This document shows positions 1 to 8,639 of a stretch of DNA of 64,000 nt, in pieces. The stretch spans positions 1,240,001 through 1,304,000 of the forward strand of contig OZ241339.1 of NCBI GenBank assembly GCA_965200235.1, given 5' to 3'. Both the position numbers and the translations under genes were made by a program. Source of the DNA: Azotimanducus chitobiosivorans (lineage in GTDB: Bacteria > Pseudomonadota > Gammaproteobacteria > Pseudomonadales > Azotimanducaceae). Each line of letters opens with the position of its first letter. Position 1 is the first letter of the stretch. The notes beneath the pieces are model-generated. The model was not told where the DNA came from, searched no databases, and saw nothing but the letters and a program-made list of their open reading frames with translations.

Positions 1-151
1 GCGTTGGCCAAGCCTCGCGCTGCAAGCCGGTCATGGCGATAAATCCGGCCGCCAGAATGCCGATCATGAGCAGGTTGGCGGCCACAGGATTGGCCGCCAT
101 GAAGGCGATTGGCCCGGAAGGCTCTCCGAGGTAAGGGTCGGCGCCCTTCAT
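1..151 (-). CDS. RND efflux transporter permease, N-terminal fragment
   Basis: Only the first 50 codons lie in the window; the gene continues off the left edge. The visible start reads MKGADPYLGEPSGPIAFMAA, followed by a hydrophobic stretch (residues about 19-42) that fits the first transmembrane helix of AcrB/MexB-type inner-membrane proton antiporters. Its ATG overlaps the stop codon of the adaptor gene by an ATGA junction, so the two are translationally coupled. An adaptor followed by a pump is the usual order of RND efflux operons. The substrate cannot be told from the fragment. Confidence 0.75.
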   Translation of the reverse strand, partial: MKGADPYLGEPSGPIAFMAANPVAANLLMIGILAAGFIAMTGLQREAWPT

Positions 152-1407
152 GGACGCGAAGACGGCGCTGCCGCTGAGTCCTGCGCTGCGCTGCGCACGG
201 TCATGCCGTCCGTGGCGACCTGCAATCCGCTGATGATGACCGAGGAACGCGGTTCAAACGCGCCGGTGACGAACACCTCGTCGTTGCCACGCTGCAGAAC
301 GCGCGCGCGCACGATGCGCACGGTACCGGCCTCCCCGACTGTCCAGACCTCATCGCCCGGCTGAAGCGCGTCGCGCGGGACTCGGACATAGTTCGTTGGC
401 GATGCACCTTCGATCACCACTTCCGCAAACTTTCCAACCAGAAGCGGTGGCGCATGCGCTTCCGCCCTGTAGTCAACATCGACCGGCTCGCCCGCCGCAA
501 ACGGCTCAGGTACACGCACGATCACTTCAATTGTTCGCGTGCGTTCGTCAAGTGACCGCTCAGCCCGGTCCACATGACCCGGCCAAGCGTAGCGATCGCC
601 GCCGTAGTCGGCAATCACGCGGGCGGCGACCCGCTGATCTTGCGCTTCGCGCCCGCTCGCTGCCGCCGACAACGCCCAAAGGCCGGGAATCAGCGCTGCT
701 TCAGCATCGGATAGCGGAACAACCACTTCAGCCGCATCGGCAGCAAACAACCGCCCGACAGACTCGCCCGGCACGACCAGCTGACCGATATCGACCGACT
801 CTTCGCGAACAAACCCGTCAAACGGCGCGCTCACCCGGGTGCGGGACAAATCGAGCTGCGCCGCCGCAAGCTGCGCTTCTTCCCGCTTCAGCGCTGCTTC
901 TGCCGCATCGAGCTGCGGCTCGCGCAAGGCCAGCGGATTTGCCGGCGCGCGCATCTCGTCTACATTCTGATCTTTGCGGGCGGCGAAGCGCTCGTACTCG
1001 GCGCGCGCGATGACCACGTTTTCTCGCGCTTCCAGCAAAGCAACCTGCCGAGCCGCGAGCGCCGCCTCGGCGTCGCGCACACGATGCTGGTAGTCAGCCT
1101 CCTCAATGCGAAACAGCAGCTGCCCTCGATCAACACGTCCGCCGCTGCGAAAGCCCGGGGCGACCCAGACAATGCGCCCGCCCACCTGCGGCGCGAGGTC
1201 TATTTCGGCGCTTGGTCGCACGGTGCCCGCACCGTATACAGGGATGAAATCAGTTCCCGCGATGATCTCGGCTGTCTCGACATAGGGAAATTGCGAAGGC
1301 GGCTCTCGCCGCTCAGGCTGCGGCGCGAGTGACACCATAATCGCGGCAACAGCGAAAGCGCCAATGACGATGCCAGCGGCGATCAAGTAACCTGTGCGTC
1401 TGCCCAT
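148..1407 (-). CDS. RND efflux periplasmic adaptor (membrane fusion protein)
   Basis: This 419-aa protein is an HlyD/AcrA-type adaptor that links an inner-membrane RND pump to an outer-membrane channel. After a short basic N-terminus (MGRRTGYL) comes one hydrophobic signal-anchor segment. A split lipoyl/barrel-sandwich domain (GGRIVWVAPGFRSGG early; RVSAPFDGFVREESVDIGQL after the hairpin) flanks an alanine-rich alpha-helical hairpin at about residues 110-195. Beta-barrel and membrane-proximal domains follow. I prefer the ATG at 1407; an in-frame TTG at 1425 would add six residues. The stop overlaps the start of the pump gene at 148-151, so the pair is co-transcribed. No outer-membrane channel gene is visible. 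Confidence 0.85.
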   Translation of the reverse strand: MGRRTGYLIAAGIVIGAFAVAAIMVSLAPQPERREPPSQFPYVETAEIIAGTDFIPVYGAGTVRPSAEIDLAPQVGGRIVWVAPGFRSGGRVDRGQLLFRIEEADYQHRVRDAEAALAARQVALLEARENVVIARAEYERFAARKDQNVDEMRAPANPLALREPQLDAAEAALKREEAQLAAAQLDLSRTRVSAPFDGFVREESVDIGQLVVPGESVGRLFAADAAEVVVPLSDAEAALIPGLWALSAAASGREAQDQRVAARVIADYGGDRYAWPGHVDRAERSLDERTRTIEVIVRVPEPFAAGEPVDVDYRAEAHAPPLLVGKFAEVVIEGASPTNYVRVPRDALQPGDEVWTVGEAGTVRIVRARVLQRGNDEVFVTGAFEPRSSVIISGLQVATDGMTVRSAAQDSAAAPSSRP

Positions 1408-1826
1408 GCGAGTGCCAAGCTCCAACAGTACACGAGGGCTAGATGTGATGACATGCTCCGCGGCGCCGAACTACGGAGGAAGCGCCACGGCAAACAGCCG
1501 CACCCACCTCGTTGCAAAAGAGAGATGGTACATCAAGACGCTTTCCCAAAACGCTTCTCGAGTGGAGTGGGGGTGGATCGGTGAACGCAACAGCCGACAT
1601 CGGGTAGCGAAAACAGCAAGCCAGTTCGCCATCCAAACACCATCCACATTCGCTACTATTGCCGCGAGGCGCAACGAGACCATGTCATCGCAGGCACATT
1701 CGCAATGCCGACTGGCTGCAGGAACGTTTCTCGGACGCCACACTTCGCGACATGGAAGGCTTGGTGAAACTCGTCCGCCGGGGTGAGCTCGGAGAGAATC
1801 TCCCGTAATTTCGAGACATTGAGGAT
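1408..1826. other. Intergenic stretch with possible coding relics
   Basis: No intact gene is seen in these 419 bases. On the plus strand, the frame 1695-1808 reads HIRNADWLQERFSDATLRDM and continues for 17 more residues to a TAA, with protein-like composition but no start codon. Just upstream another frame reads HIRYYCREAQRDHVIAGTF. The two could be pieces of one decayed gene separated by a frameshift. I do not recognise the family. The stretch ends 18 bases before the Fic start. Confidence 0.3.
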
Positions 1827-2843
1827 ATGACTGTACACAAAGGGACAACACCACCCTACACCATCACTCCGGCGATTCTAAATCTCGTCGCACGTATCGG
1901 CGAAACCATTGGCGGCATGGATGAAGCGGCAGTTCAAGCGGACCTTCGCCTTCGCCGCATCAACCGTATTCGCTCTATTCATGGCTCGCTCGCCATTGAA
2001 GGAAATACGCTGAGCGAAGATGAAATTACCACCATTGTCGAAGGCCAGCGTGTGATTGCACCGGCGCGGGAGATACGAGAGGCGCGCAACGCGATCGATG
2101 TCTACGATCAATACCAGCTTTGGAACCCTGAGAGTCAGGATGATTTGCTCAAGGCGCACGAACTGCTCATGGTTCACTTGATTGAGACGGCCGGGCGCTA
2201 TCGAAACCGAGGCGTTGGTGTCATTGGCGGCGGCGAAGTTCACCATGTCGCGCCGCACGCGAACAGGGTCCCGATGCTCATGTCGAACCTGCTGTCATGG
2301 CTCAAGGACTCTGAAGGCCACCCGCTGATCACCAGTTCCGTGTTTCATTATGAGTTCGAGTTCATTCATCCGTTCGAAGACGGCAACGGACGCATGGGGC
2401 GACTGTGGCAGACGCTAATCCTGACACGCTGGAAATCCATCTTTTCCCTCGCGCCGGTCGAGAGCCTTGTATACGCCCGGCAGCGGGCGTACTACGAAGC
2501 GATTAGAGCAAGTACCGCCCGGGTGGACAGCGCTCCGTTCATCGAATTCATGTTGCAGGCAATCTTGGAAGCCGTCTTGGAAATAGCCTCGACCGACCAA
2601 GAAAGCGACCATCTAACCGACCAAGTAATCCGACTGCTTGGCGAGTTGCGAAACGGACCAAGTGGCGCATCGAAACTCATGGCAGCACTCGGGTTGTCGC
2701 ATCGGCCAACCTTTCGCAAAAACTATATTCGTCCGGCGCTTGATGCAGGCTTGATCGAAATGACCAACCCCCAAGTACCAACGGCTCGAAATCAGAAGTA
2801 TCGCCTCACTGCGCGAGGACGATCTCAGGCCGCCGTATTATGA
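1827..2843 (+). CDS. Fic family protein (probable AMP transferase)
   Basis: This 338-aa protein carries the complete Fic core motif HPFEDGNGRMGR at about residues 180-191. In Fic enzymes the histidine is catalytic, and the acidic residue and GNGR bind Mg and the nucleotide phosphates, usually to transfer AMP to a hydroxyl side chain of a target protein. Upstream, SLAIEGN at about residues 55-61 fits the (S/T)xxxE(G/N) inhibitory helix of autoregulated Fic proteins that carry the helix N-terminally. The C-terminal 80 residues look like a winged helix (DQVIRLLGELRNGPSGASKL), common in long Fic proteins. Relics lie before it and broken ORFs after it, which suggests an accessory island. The target is unknown. 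Confidence 0.9.
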   Translation: MTVHKGTTPPYTITPAILNLVARIGETIGGMDEAAVQADLRLRRINRIRSIHGSLAIEGNTLSEDEITTIVEGQRVIAPAREIREARNAIDVYDQYQLWNPESQDDLLKAHELLMVHLIETAGRYRNRGVGVIGGGEVHHVAPHANRVPMLMSNLLSWLKDSEGHPLITSSVFHYEFEFIHPFEDGNGRMGRLWQTLILTRWKSIFSLAPVESLVYARQRAYYEAIRASTARVDSAPFIEFMLQAILEAVLEIASTDQESDHLTDQVIRLLGELRNGPSGASKLMAALGLSHRPTFRKNYIRPALDAGLIEMTNPQVPTARNQKYRLTARGRSQAAVL

Positions 2844-2921
2844 GTTATGATGCGATAAGGATATGGGCAAACCCGCCCGCTGGTTATCTGCTTTCACGGA
2901 CGGCAGCTCTGAAAGGAAAAC

Positions 2922-3164
2922 AAGAATGAAACAACTGACGAAACGTACCCTTTTGTCGTTACAGTCCCCCAGGATAACATTGCCTATCACTGCAACAAGT
3001 TAATCGTCAATGTGCGCTCCCGCGCTCCCGACCTCTACAAAGTCATGCCCTACACAAAGGGTCAGGGGTTCGACTATATCGTCTATCTGGACGATGATGG
3101 CGGGAATCCAGGCGCTGGCACGGCAGCACAAAGATATAGCGAACTTATAAAACGTTGTAATTAA
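2922..3164 (+). pseudogene. Small ORF without a start codon (frameshifted or degenerate)
   Basis: The frame beginning at 2922 is open for 80 codons and has a balanced, protein-like composition (for example NIAYHCNKLIVNVRSRAPDL and GFDYIVYLDDDGGNPGAGTA). The only nearby ATG, at 2926, is in the +1 frame and its own ORF closes after 25 codons. An in-frame TGA lies just upstream at 2910-2912. The simplest reading is a small gene whose start was put out of frame by a single-base indel. A sequencing error or non-canonical initiation would give the same picture. I do not recognise the family. Confidence 0.4.
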
Positions 3165-3184
3165 CACACATTGGGGGCGGCACC

Positions 3185-3337
3185 ATGACCGCCAAACGCG
3201 ATACGGCAAAGTCAACTTCGTTTAGAATCCGGCAGGATGAGAGACACGCCAAAAAGCCCGCAGCATTTGAAAAACACGCTCACCGCAGAGAACAAAGCCC
3301 ACCTCATGGACTTCGTCGCGCAAGGCGACCGCCGTGA
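3185..3337 (+). CDS. Possible 50-aa basic protein overlapping the ATPase start
   Basis: An ATG at 3185 follows a strong purine-rich site (GGGGGCGG, about 7 bases upstream) and opens a 50-codon frame beginning MTAKRDTAKSTSFRIRQDE. It overlaps the first 101 bases of the ATPase ORF in another frame. The first 17 codons lie before that ORF, and the rest is rich in Arg, His and Pro, as expected of an out-of-frame shadow. It may be a leader peptide coupled to the ATPase, or the true start of a gene joined to it by a frameshift. Weak call. Confidence 0.25.
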   Translation: MTAKRDTAKSTSFRIRQDERHAKKPAAFEKHAHRREQSPPHGLRRARRPP

Positions 3338-4559
3338 GCCATTCGTGTTTGTCGGGCGCGAGGATATTCTTCAGGACATCGAGCAACAACTCCGACAAAC
3401 ACGTCAAGCAGGGCGAAGCGTCCAGAATGCACGAGTCCTGCACGGGCCTCCGGGCAGCGGGAAGTCATCGGTTCTTCTCGAACTCGAGGGCATCTACAAG
3501 GACAACGCGAATATCCTGCCAGTGCATCTCGCCGGCAACGACTTGACAAATCAAGTGAAGGTGGCCAAGGCGTTTGTGAAAGCCTGCGGCGTTGATCCCG
3601 AAGTACTGCATCAAGAGCACACGACAAGACTGGCAGGTTCGTTCAGTATCGCTTGGGTCGGGGTGAACATCGAGAAAGGAAGAAGCGAAGCATCGCCGTC
3701 AGATCAGCTTCTTCAAGGCAGCGCGGATACTTGGTCTATCGTCAAGCGCTATCTCGAACTTCCAGCGCAGACCGTGTTCCTTGTGCTAGTTGACGAAGCG
3801 CAGCGGGTCGAGAGAGACCGCCGAAGCGAAAACAATGCCGTACTGCTCGACTTGTTTGATGGGCGCACAGGTGAAGTCGGTTGTATGGCAGTGTTTGCAG
3901 GGCTATCGGACACCTCCGCGCAGCTCAAGCTCGCAGGCGCATCGCCACGGCTTGTATCGGACGGATTGCGACAAGTCGGACCACTCGAGAAAGACAATGT
4001 GCGAGCGCTCGTCGGCGCATTCTTGACGCACGCCGCTTTTGGACTCGATGCCTTGCCTCTTGATCACGACGCAATTGCCGATGTCATCGTGGCAGCCAGC
4101 GACTGCTACCCTAGGCATGTTCAATCTTACTTAAGAGGGCTGGCAAAGGAGTTTGGTCGCGATGAGGCGCAGATCGATATCAGCAAAGCCCTTGACCGCG
4201 GACGGGCGTTCAGGGTTGATTTCTACAAGGAAATCGTCGGCGATGCCGAATTGGACGAGTTTGCAGATGCCTTGTCCCTGCTGACGAAGCGAACGCCGGC
4301 GAACGAGGATTTTCGCTTCTATGACATTACGAAAATCGCCGAGGACGAACTCGGGATGAGCCGCGAGGACGCAAAGCGGTCCTTCATGCGAGCGATTCAC
4401 TGCGGACTCATCGAGCGCCATGAAGACGGCGCATCGCTCGCGGCGCCATTAAAGTTTTCGGTGCCTTCCTTTCGCACCTATGCTTCGACCGGATTCGACA
4501 AGACGCGCACGCTCAAACTGCTCCGTGAACTCGAAGAATCAGCAACCGGCACTTTTTGA
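3237..4559 (+). CDS. AAA-family ATPase (AAA_16/ORC-like)
   Basis: This 440-aa protein is a P-loop ATPase. FVFVGREDILQDIEQQL (about residues 37-53) is typical of the entry to AAA_16/STAND-like ATPase domains. Walker A is GPPGSGKSS at about residues 70-78 and Walker B is VFLVLVDEAQ at about residues 180-189. The C-terminal third (LDEFADALSLLTKRTPANED and what follows) looks like a helical, winged-helix-type lid. The start is uncertain: ATG 3237 has AGG directly adjacent, and ATG 3306 (MDFVAQGD) is possible. It has no TM segment or effector domain. With the Fic gene and broken ORFs it forms a small accessory island before hrcA. A role in defence or mobile-element biology is only a guess. Confidence 0.7.
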   Translation: MRDTPKSPQHLKNTLTAENKAHLMDFVAQGDRREPFVFVGREDILQDIEQQLRQTRQAGRSVQNARVLHGPPGSGKSSVLLELEGIYKDNANILPVHLAGNDLTNQVKVAKAFVKACGVDPEVLHQEHTTRLAGSFSIAWVGVNIEKGRSEASPSDQLLQGSADTWSIVKRYLELPAQTVFLVLVDEAQRVERDRRSENNAVLLDLFDGRTGEVGCMAVFAGLSDTSAQLKLAGASPRLVSDGLRQVGPLEKDNVRALVGAFLTHAAFGLDALPLDHDAIADVIVAASDCYPRHVQSYLRGLAKEFGRDEAQIDISKALDRGRAFRVDFYKEIVGDAELDEFADALSLLTKRTPANEDFRFYDITKIAEDELGMSREDAKRSFMRAIHCGLIERHEDGASLAAPLKFSVPSFRTYASTGFDKTRTLKLLRELEESATGTF

Positions 4560-4617
4560 GATAAGCGAAGCTACGCCCGCTTGCGCGCACCGCCGCAAGT
4601 GAGACACACTTTGCTTC

Positions 4618-5676
4618 ATGACGAGACACTCCCCGCAAACGGCATCCCAAGACCCTGGCGACCTTGACTCACGCAGCCAATCTCTGCTGCGGATGCTCGT
4701 TGAGCGCTATATCGAGTCGGGCGAACCGATTGCGTCGAAGTGGCTTGCGAGCGTGCCCGGCGTCAAGGTGAGCTCGGCCACTGTGCGCAATGTCATGGCG
4801 TCGCTCGAACAGCGCGGCCTCGTGCGCTCGCCGCACACTTCGGCGGGCAAGGTGCCCACCAACGAAGGCTTGCGGTTCTTTGTCGATAGCCTCGTCCAAG
4901 TGCCGCCAATCGACACCGGCGAGCTCAGCGCGCTGCAGCAAACGATCGACCCTGACGCAAGCGCGGAAGACCTCATCAGCCAAGCGTCGGTGTTGCTTTC
5001 GACAGCGACCGACCTTGTCGGCGTCGTCACCATGAAAGGCGAAGAGCGCGGCATCTTGCGGCAGATGGAGTTTCTCAAGCTCTCGGGAACACGCGCGCTC
5101 GTCATCATGGTGGTCAACGACCGCGATGTGCGCAATCACATCATCCACACGACGCGCGAATACAGCGAACGCGAGCTCGACGAGGCAGGCAACTTCGTCA
5201 GCAAGCATTTCGGCGGCATGACGCTCAAGGAAATTCGCGACGAGGTGCTCGCGAGCATGGAGTCAGACAAGGAGAAGCTCGATTCGTTTCTGCAAACGAC
5301 GCTTGAAGTCGCGGGCAAGGCCATTCAGAGCCTCGCCAGCACATCCGACAATCTCGCCCTCGCTGGCGAAGCGCATCTGCTTGGCGCGCATCAAGACTTG
5401 GAATCGGCGAAGAAGGCGCTTGATGCCTTTGCGCGCAAGCGTCTTGTGCTCGAACTGCTTGATCGATCAATGCGCTCGGATGGCATCCAGCTCTACATCG
5501 GCGGAGAATCGGGCTACAAGCCCTTTTCGGACTTCAGCGTGGTCACGCGCCGCTATCGCAAGAGTGGCGAAATTGCGGGAGTGCTCGGCGTCATCGGCCC
5601 AAAGCGCATGCCGTATCAAAAAGTCATCGGCGTTGTGGACATGACCTCGAAGCTGCTTGAGCGTTCGCTGGAGTAG
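4618..5676 (+). CDS. hrcA: Heat-inducible transcription repressor HrcA
   Basis: This 352-aa protein matches HrcA in length and layout. The N-terminal winged helix (SQSLLRMLVERYIESGEPIA and SSATVRNVMASLEQRGLV) binds CIRCE operators. It is followed by a GAF-like dimerisation core ending in a conserved GIQLYIGGE and a GVLGVIGPKRMPYQKVIGVV segment. HrcA represses chaperone genes until heat stress titrates its GroEL co-factor. Unusually, no grpE-dnaK genes follow. recN comes next, with its start 5 bases after the hrcA stop. I see no CIRCE inverted repeat in the 58 bases upstream. Confidence 0.95.
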   Translation: MTRHSPQTASQDPGDLDSRSQSLLRMLVERYIESGEPIASKWLASVPGVKVSSATVRNVMASLEQRGLVRSPHTSAGKVPTNEGLRFFVDSLVQVPPIDTGELSALQQTIDPDASAEDLISQASVLLSTATDLVGVVTMKGEERGILRQMEFLKLSGTRALVIMVVNDRDVRNHIIHTTREYSERELDEAGNFVSKHFGGMTLKEIRDEVLASMESDKEKLDSFLQTTLEVAGKAIQSLASTSDNLALAGEAHLLGAHQDLESAKKALDAFARKRLVLELLDRSMRSDGIQLYIGGESGYKPFSDFSVVTRRYRKSGEIAGVLGVIGPKRMPYQKVIGVVDMTSKLLERSLE

Positions 5677-5680
5677 ATTC

Positions 5681-7339
5681 TTGCTGCTCGAACTCAGCAT
5701 CGAGAACTATGCGCTGGTGCGCTCGCTCAGAATTGAATTCGAACCGGGCTTCAGCGCGGTCACTGGCGAATCGGGCGCTGGCAAGTCACTCCTGTTGGGC
5801 GCACTTGGCCAGGTGCTTGGTGATCGCGCCGACATTGCCCGCATCTCGCCAGAGAAGACATCGAGTCACATCAGCGCGCGCTTCAGTCTTTCCGATGTCC
5901 CCGACGGCATCGAGTTCCTGTCCGAACACGGGATCGAAAACAGCGATGCGCCGCACGAGTGCCTGCTGCACCGACGCATCGACATCAACGGGCGTTCGCG
6001 CGCCTATGTCAACAACGTCTCCGTGACGCTTGCCGTACTCCGCAACCTCGCATCGCGGCTCGTCGACATTCATGCGCAAGATCAGCATCACGCGCTGCGA
6101 GAAGCGCGCGTGCAGCAGCAGATATTTGATGAATTCGCGGCGACACCGGAGGCGCTGCAACGCATCGCTTCACTGTGGCGAACTTGGCAGGACGCAAAAG
6201 CCGAAGCCGAAGCGCTTGCGGCAAGCCTCGCCCAGGCGCATGATCGAGCCAGCCTGCTCAAGTACCAAGTAGAGGAACTGAACGCGCTCAATCTTGCCGA
6301 GGGTGAATACGAAGAGATCAACGAGCAGCATCAGCGACTCGCTGGCATCGACGCGCTGACAAGCGAAAGCGATCGGGCGATCGCCCTGCTTGCGGCAGAC
6401 GATGTTGGCATTTCGGCGCAGCTTGGCGAGCTTGCCGCCCTGCTCTCGCAGATGCGCGACAGTCACGCGAGCTTGGAAGCGGCGCGCGAAGCCGTGCTCA
6501 TCGCGGGTGACGAGCTTGGCCGCGCCGCCTCCGAATTGTCGCGCTACGCAGACACTTTGCAAGCCGACCCAGCAGGGATGAAGGCGCTCGATGAACGCCT
6601 GTCGAGCATCGTCGATCTTGCCCGCAAGCATCGAGTCTCGCCACAAGCGCTCTTTGCGCACAGCCTCGAATTGCAATCACAACTGACTAGTCTTGATGCG
6701 AAGGATGATGCGCTCGCGCAAGCGCAAGCGGTGACCGAGCAGCGCCGAGCGGTCTTTGATGCCGCTGCCAAAGCGCTCAGCACCCGGCGAACTTCCGCCT
6801 TGGATGCGTTTCAATCAAGAATGCACGGCTACATGCAGCGCCTCGGCCTCGGCGATGCGCGCATCGTCGTCAACCTTGCGCACCACGAGCACGAGTACGG
6901 CTATGAACGCGCAGCCTTCGATTACGCCGCATCCAAATCGCTCCAGCCAACATCGCTTGAGAAAGTCGCGTCCGGCGGCGAGCGCTCGCGCCTTGCGCTT
7001 GCCGTCGCCCTACTCGCCGCCGAGCACTCTCGATTGCCGAGCCTCGTGCTTGATGAGGCGGATGTCGGCATCGGCGGTCAACTGACCGATGATCTCGCTG
7101 CGCTGCTGACACGGCTCGGCGGTTCGGCGCAAATCCTCATGATCACGCATGCGCCACAAATCGCCGCGCTCAGCCAGACGCACTATCGCGTCATCAAATC
7201 TGAAGATGACGCTGTGTCCATTGTTCGCCTTGATGAGCACGAGCGCCTTGAGGAGATCAGCCGCATGCTCGGCGGTGCGCATCTCGGCGAATCGACGCTC
7301 GAGTACGCACGAACGCTGCTCGCTGGCGGCCAGAGTTAG
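5681..7339 (+). CDS. recN: DNA repair protein RecN
   Basis: RecN is an SMC-like ATPase used in double-strand break repair. Walker A (GESGAGKSLLLG) lies at about residues 29-40. A long coiled coil occupies the middle (about residues 150-370, rich in Ala, Glu and Leu). The ABC signature (ASGGERSRLAL) is at about 430 and Walker B (LVLDEADVGI) at about 454. I chose the TTG at 5681 because it gives the family N-terminus MLLELSIENYALV and has GGAG about 7 bases upstream, inside the end of hrcA. The frame stays open further upstream but that part is not RecN-like. The product is 552 aa, normal for RecN. Confidence 0.95.
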   Translation: MLLELSIENYALVRSLRIEFEPGFSAVTGESGAGKSLLLGALGQVLGDRADIARISPEKTSSHISARFSLSDVPDGIEFLSEHGIENSDAPHECLLHRRIDINGRSRAYVNNVSVTLAVLRNLASRLVDIHAQDQHHALREARVQQQIFDEFAATPEALQRIASLWRTWQDAKAEAEALAASLAQAHDRASLLKYQVEELNALNLAEGEYEEINEQHQRLAGIDALTSESDRAIALLAADDVGISAQLGELAALLSQMRDSHASLEAAREAVLIAGDELGRAASELSRYADTLQADPAGMKALDERLSSIVDLARKHRVSPQALFAHSLELQSQLTSLDAKDDALAQAQAVTEQRRAVFDAAAKALSTRRTSALDAFQSRMHGYMQRLGLGDARIVVNLAHHEHEYGYERAAFDYAASKSLQPTSLEKVASGGERSRLALAVALLAAEHSRLPSLVLDEADVGIGGQLTDDLAALLTRLGGSAQILMITHAPQIAALSQTHYRVIKSEDDAVSIVRLDEHERLEEISRMLGGAHLGESTLEYARTLLAGGQS

Positions 7340-7340
7340 G

Positions 7341-7349
7341 TGGTATGCT
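7341..7349 (+). promoter_or_regulatory. Possible extended -10 promoter for bamE
   Basis: TGGTATGCT matches an extended -10 element (TGn followed by TATGCT, four of six to TATAAT) just after the recN stop. If used, transcription would start near 7355. That would exclude the ATG at 7345 and favour the GTG at 7378 as the bamE start. No convincing -35 box is seen. Confidence 0.3.
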
Positions 7350-7734
7350 TAACCTTTTTTCGCTTGACGCACTGTCCGTGAAACGAACTCTCCTAACTGC
7401 GGGCGCATGCCTTGTTCTTGCAGGTTGCAGCGGCCTGCCGAGCTTTCCGAAGTTCGGCATCCCGAAGATTCACAAAATTACCGTCTATCAAGGCAATGTC
7501 CTCACGCAGCGCATGGTCGATGACCTGCGGCCAGGCATGACTCGGCGGCAAGTGGTGTTCGTCCTCGGCGAGCCAGTGAATGTCAACCCGTTTCGCCTTA
7601 ATCGCTGGGACTATATCTACACGGTGACGACTGGTGAAGATTTTTACATCAATCGCCGTGTCAGTGTCTACTTCGAAGACGACGCGCTTGTCCGTATCGA
7701 AGGCGATCTTGCTCCGGGACAAGGGAAGAGTTAG
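7345..7734 (+). CDS. bamE: Outer membrane assembly lipoprotein BamE (SmpA/OmlA)
   Basis: BamE is a small lipoprotein of the BAM complex, which folds beta-barrel proteins into the outer membrane. The lipobox LAGC gives a lipidated Cys, and the body has the family pattern: GNVLTQRMVDDLRPGMTRRQ, then VLGEPVNVNPFRLNRWDYIY. An in-frame GTG at 7378 would begin directly at VKRTLLTAGACLVLAGC, a classic short type II signal peptide, and is probably the real start (118 aa); the ATG at 7345 adds 11 unlikely residues. It overlaps the convergent rnfH by 4 bases. The recN-bamE-rnfH-smpB neighbourhood is conserved in gammaproteobacteria. Confidence 0.9.
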   Translation: MLNLFSLDALSVKRTLLTAGACLVLAGCSGLPSFPKFGIPKIHKITVYQGNVLTQRMVDDLRPGMTRRQVVFVLGEPVNVNPFRLNRWDYIYTVTTGEDFYINRRVSVYFEDDALVRIEGDLAPGQGKS

Positions 7735-8024
7735 GGCTTCATAGCACGCGCTCTGCGAGCATCGGCAGGTTCGGTCAGCAATGGGCGCAGAATCTCAAGG
7801 CGGTCGCCAGCTTGCAGTCGCCGCGAACGGTTCTGGACTCGTTCGCCATGCACCGCCACCTCAGCGCGTATTCCCGCAACGCCATGAAGCGCGCCATATT
7901 GATCGCAGGCAATGGCAAGCGCACCTTCGATGGTCGTGCTCGCCGGCGCTGTCAAGACGCGAACAAAGCTCATCGACGCCCCTACATAGGCGACTTCGAA
8001 CTCGATCTCCGGCACAGGCGGCAT
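7731..8024 (-). CDS. rnfH: RnfH family ubiquitin-like protein (UPF0125)
   Basis: This 97-aa protein has the RnfH beta-grasp pattern: IEFEVAYVGASMSFVRVL at the start, an A..C/G-rich middle, a VAVHGERVQNRSRRLQAGDR segment and EILRPLLTEPADARRARA at the end. The biochemical function of the family is not settled. In many gammaproteobacteria it lies beside a ratA-type START-domain gene and smpB. Here ratA is absent: only 95 bases separate the divergent rnfH and smpB starts. It converges on bamE with a 4-base overlap of stop codons. Confidence 0.85.
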   Translation of the reverse strand: MPPVPEIEFEVAYVGASMSFVRVLTAPASTTIEGALAIACDQYGALHGVAGIRAEVAVHGERVQNRSRRLQAGDRLEILRPLLTEPADARRARAMKP

Positions 8025-8119
8025 CCCTCAAAACTCCACAAGCATAGATGTCACAGGGGCTTCACAAGCATCGTGTGCCACTGGCACACTACACAGCACA
8101 TATTCGAGCATCATACGCC

Positions 8120-8605
8120 TTGGCGACCACGAAGAAAAAATCCGCTTCACCGAGTTCAATCGCACGCAATCGCCGTGCGCATTTTGACTATGAACTCATG
8201 GAACGCTTTGAAGCGGGGCTCGTGCTGCTCGGCTGGGAGGTGAAGAGCCTGCGCCTCGGCAGTGCAGACTTGAGTGATTGCTACGTGCGCGTGCGCGAGG
8301 GAGAAGCTTGGCTCATGGGCGCCAACATCACGCCGTTGCCAACGGTCGCAGCGCACGAGCACGCCGATCCGACGCGCTCGCGCAAACTGCTCTTGCATGT
8401 GGACGAAATCGCCAAGCTGAACCTGCATACATCACAGCGCGGCGCGACCTGCATCGCGCTCGCGCTCTACTGGCGACGCGGTCGCGTGAAATGCGAGATT
8501 GCGCTGGCGCGGGGCAAGAAGCGTCACGACAAGCGCGAAGCAGCCAAAACACGCGACTGGAATCGACAAAAGCAGCGGTTGCTTCGTACTGCCACGAAAG
8601 CTTGA
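8120..8605 (+). CDS. smpB: SsrA-binding protein SmpB
   Basis: SmpB binds tmRNA and delivers it to stalled ribosomes. The sequence holds the family landmarks: RRAHFDYELMERFEAGLVLL, GWEVKSLRLGSADLSDCYV, GANITPL, TRSRKLLLH and GKKRHDKREAAKTRDW near the C-terminus. I chose the TTG at 8120 because it gives MATTKKKS at the normal family position and a 161-aa product. The frame is open from an ATG at 8048, but the extra 24 residues are not SmpB-like. No tmRNA gene was recognised downstream. Confidence 0.92.
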   Translation: MATTKKKSASPSSIARNRRAHFDYELMERFEAGLVLLGWEVKSLRLGSADLSDCYVRVREGEAWLMGANITPLPTVAAHEHADPTRSRKLLLHVDEIAKLNLHTSQRGATCIALALYWRRGRVKCEIALARGKKRHDKREAAKTRDWNRQKQRLLRTATKA

Positions 8606-8639
8606 ATACCTTGCATTCCGCGAGTCCGCCCCCACACTG

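Noticed and set aside
4560..4617. CIRCE operator before hrcA
   Set aside because: No TTAGCACTC or GAGTGCTAA half-sites or close variants are seen.
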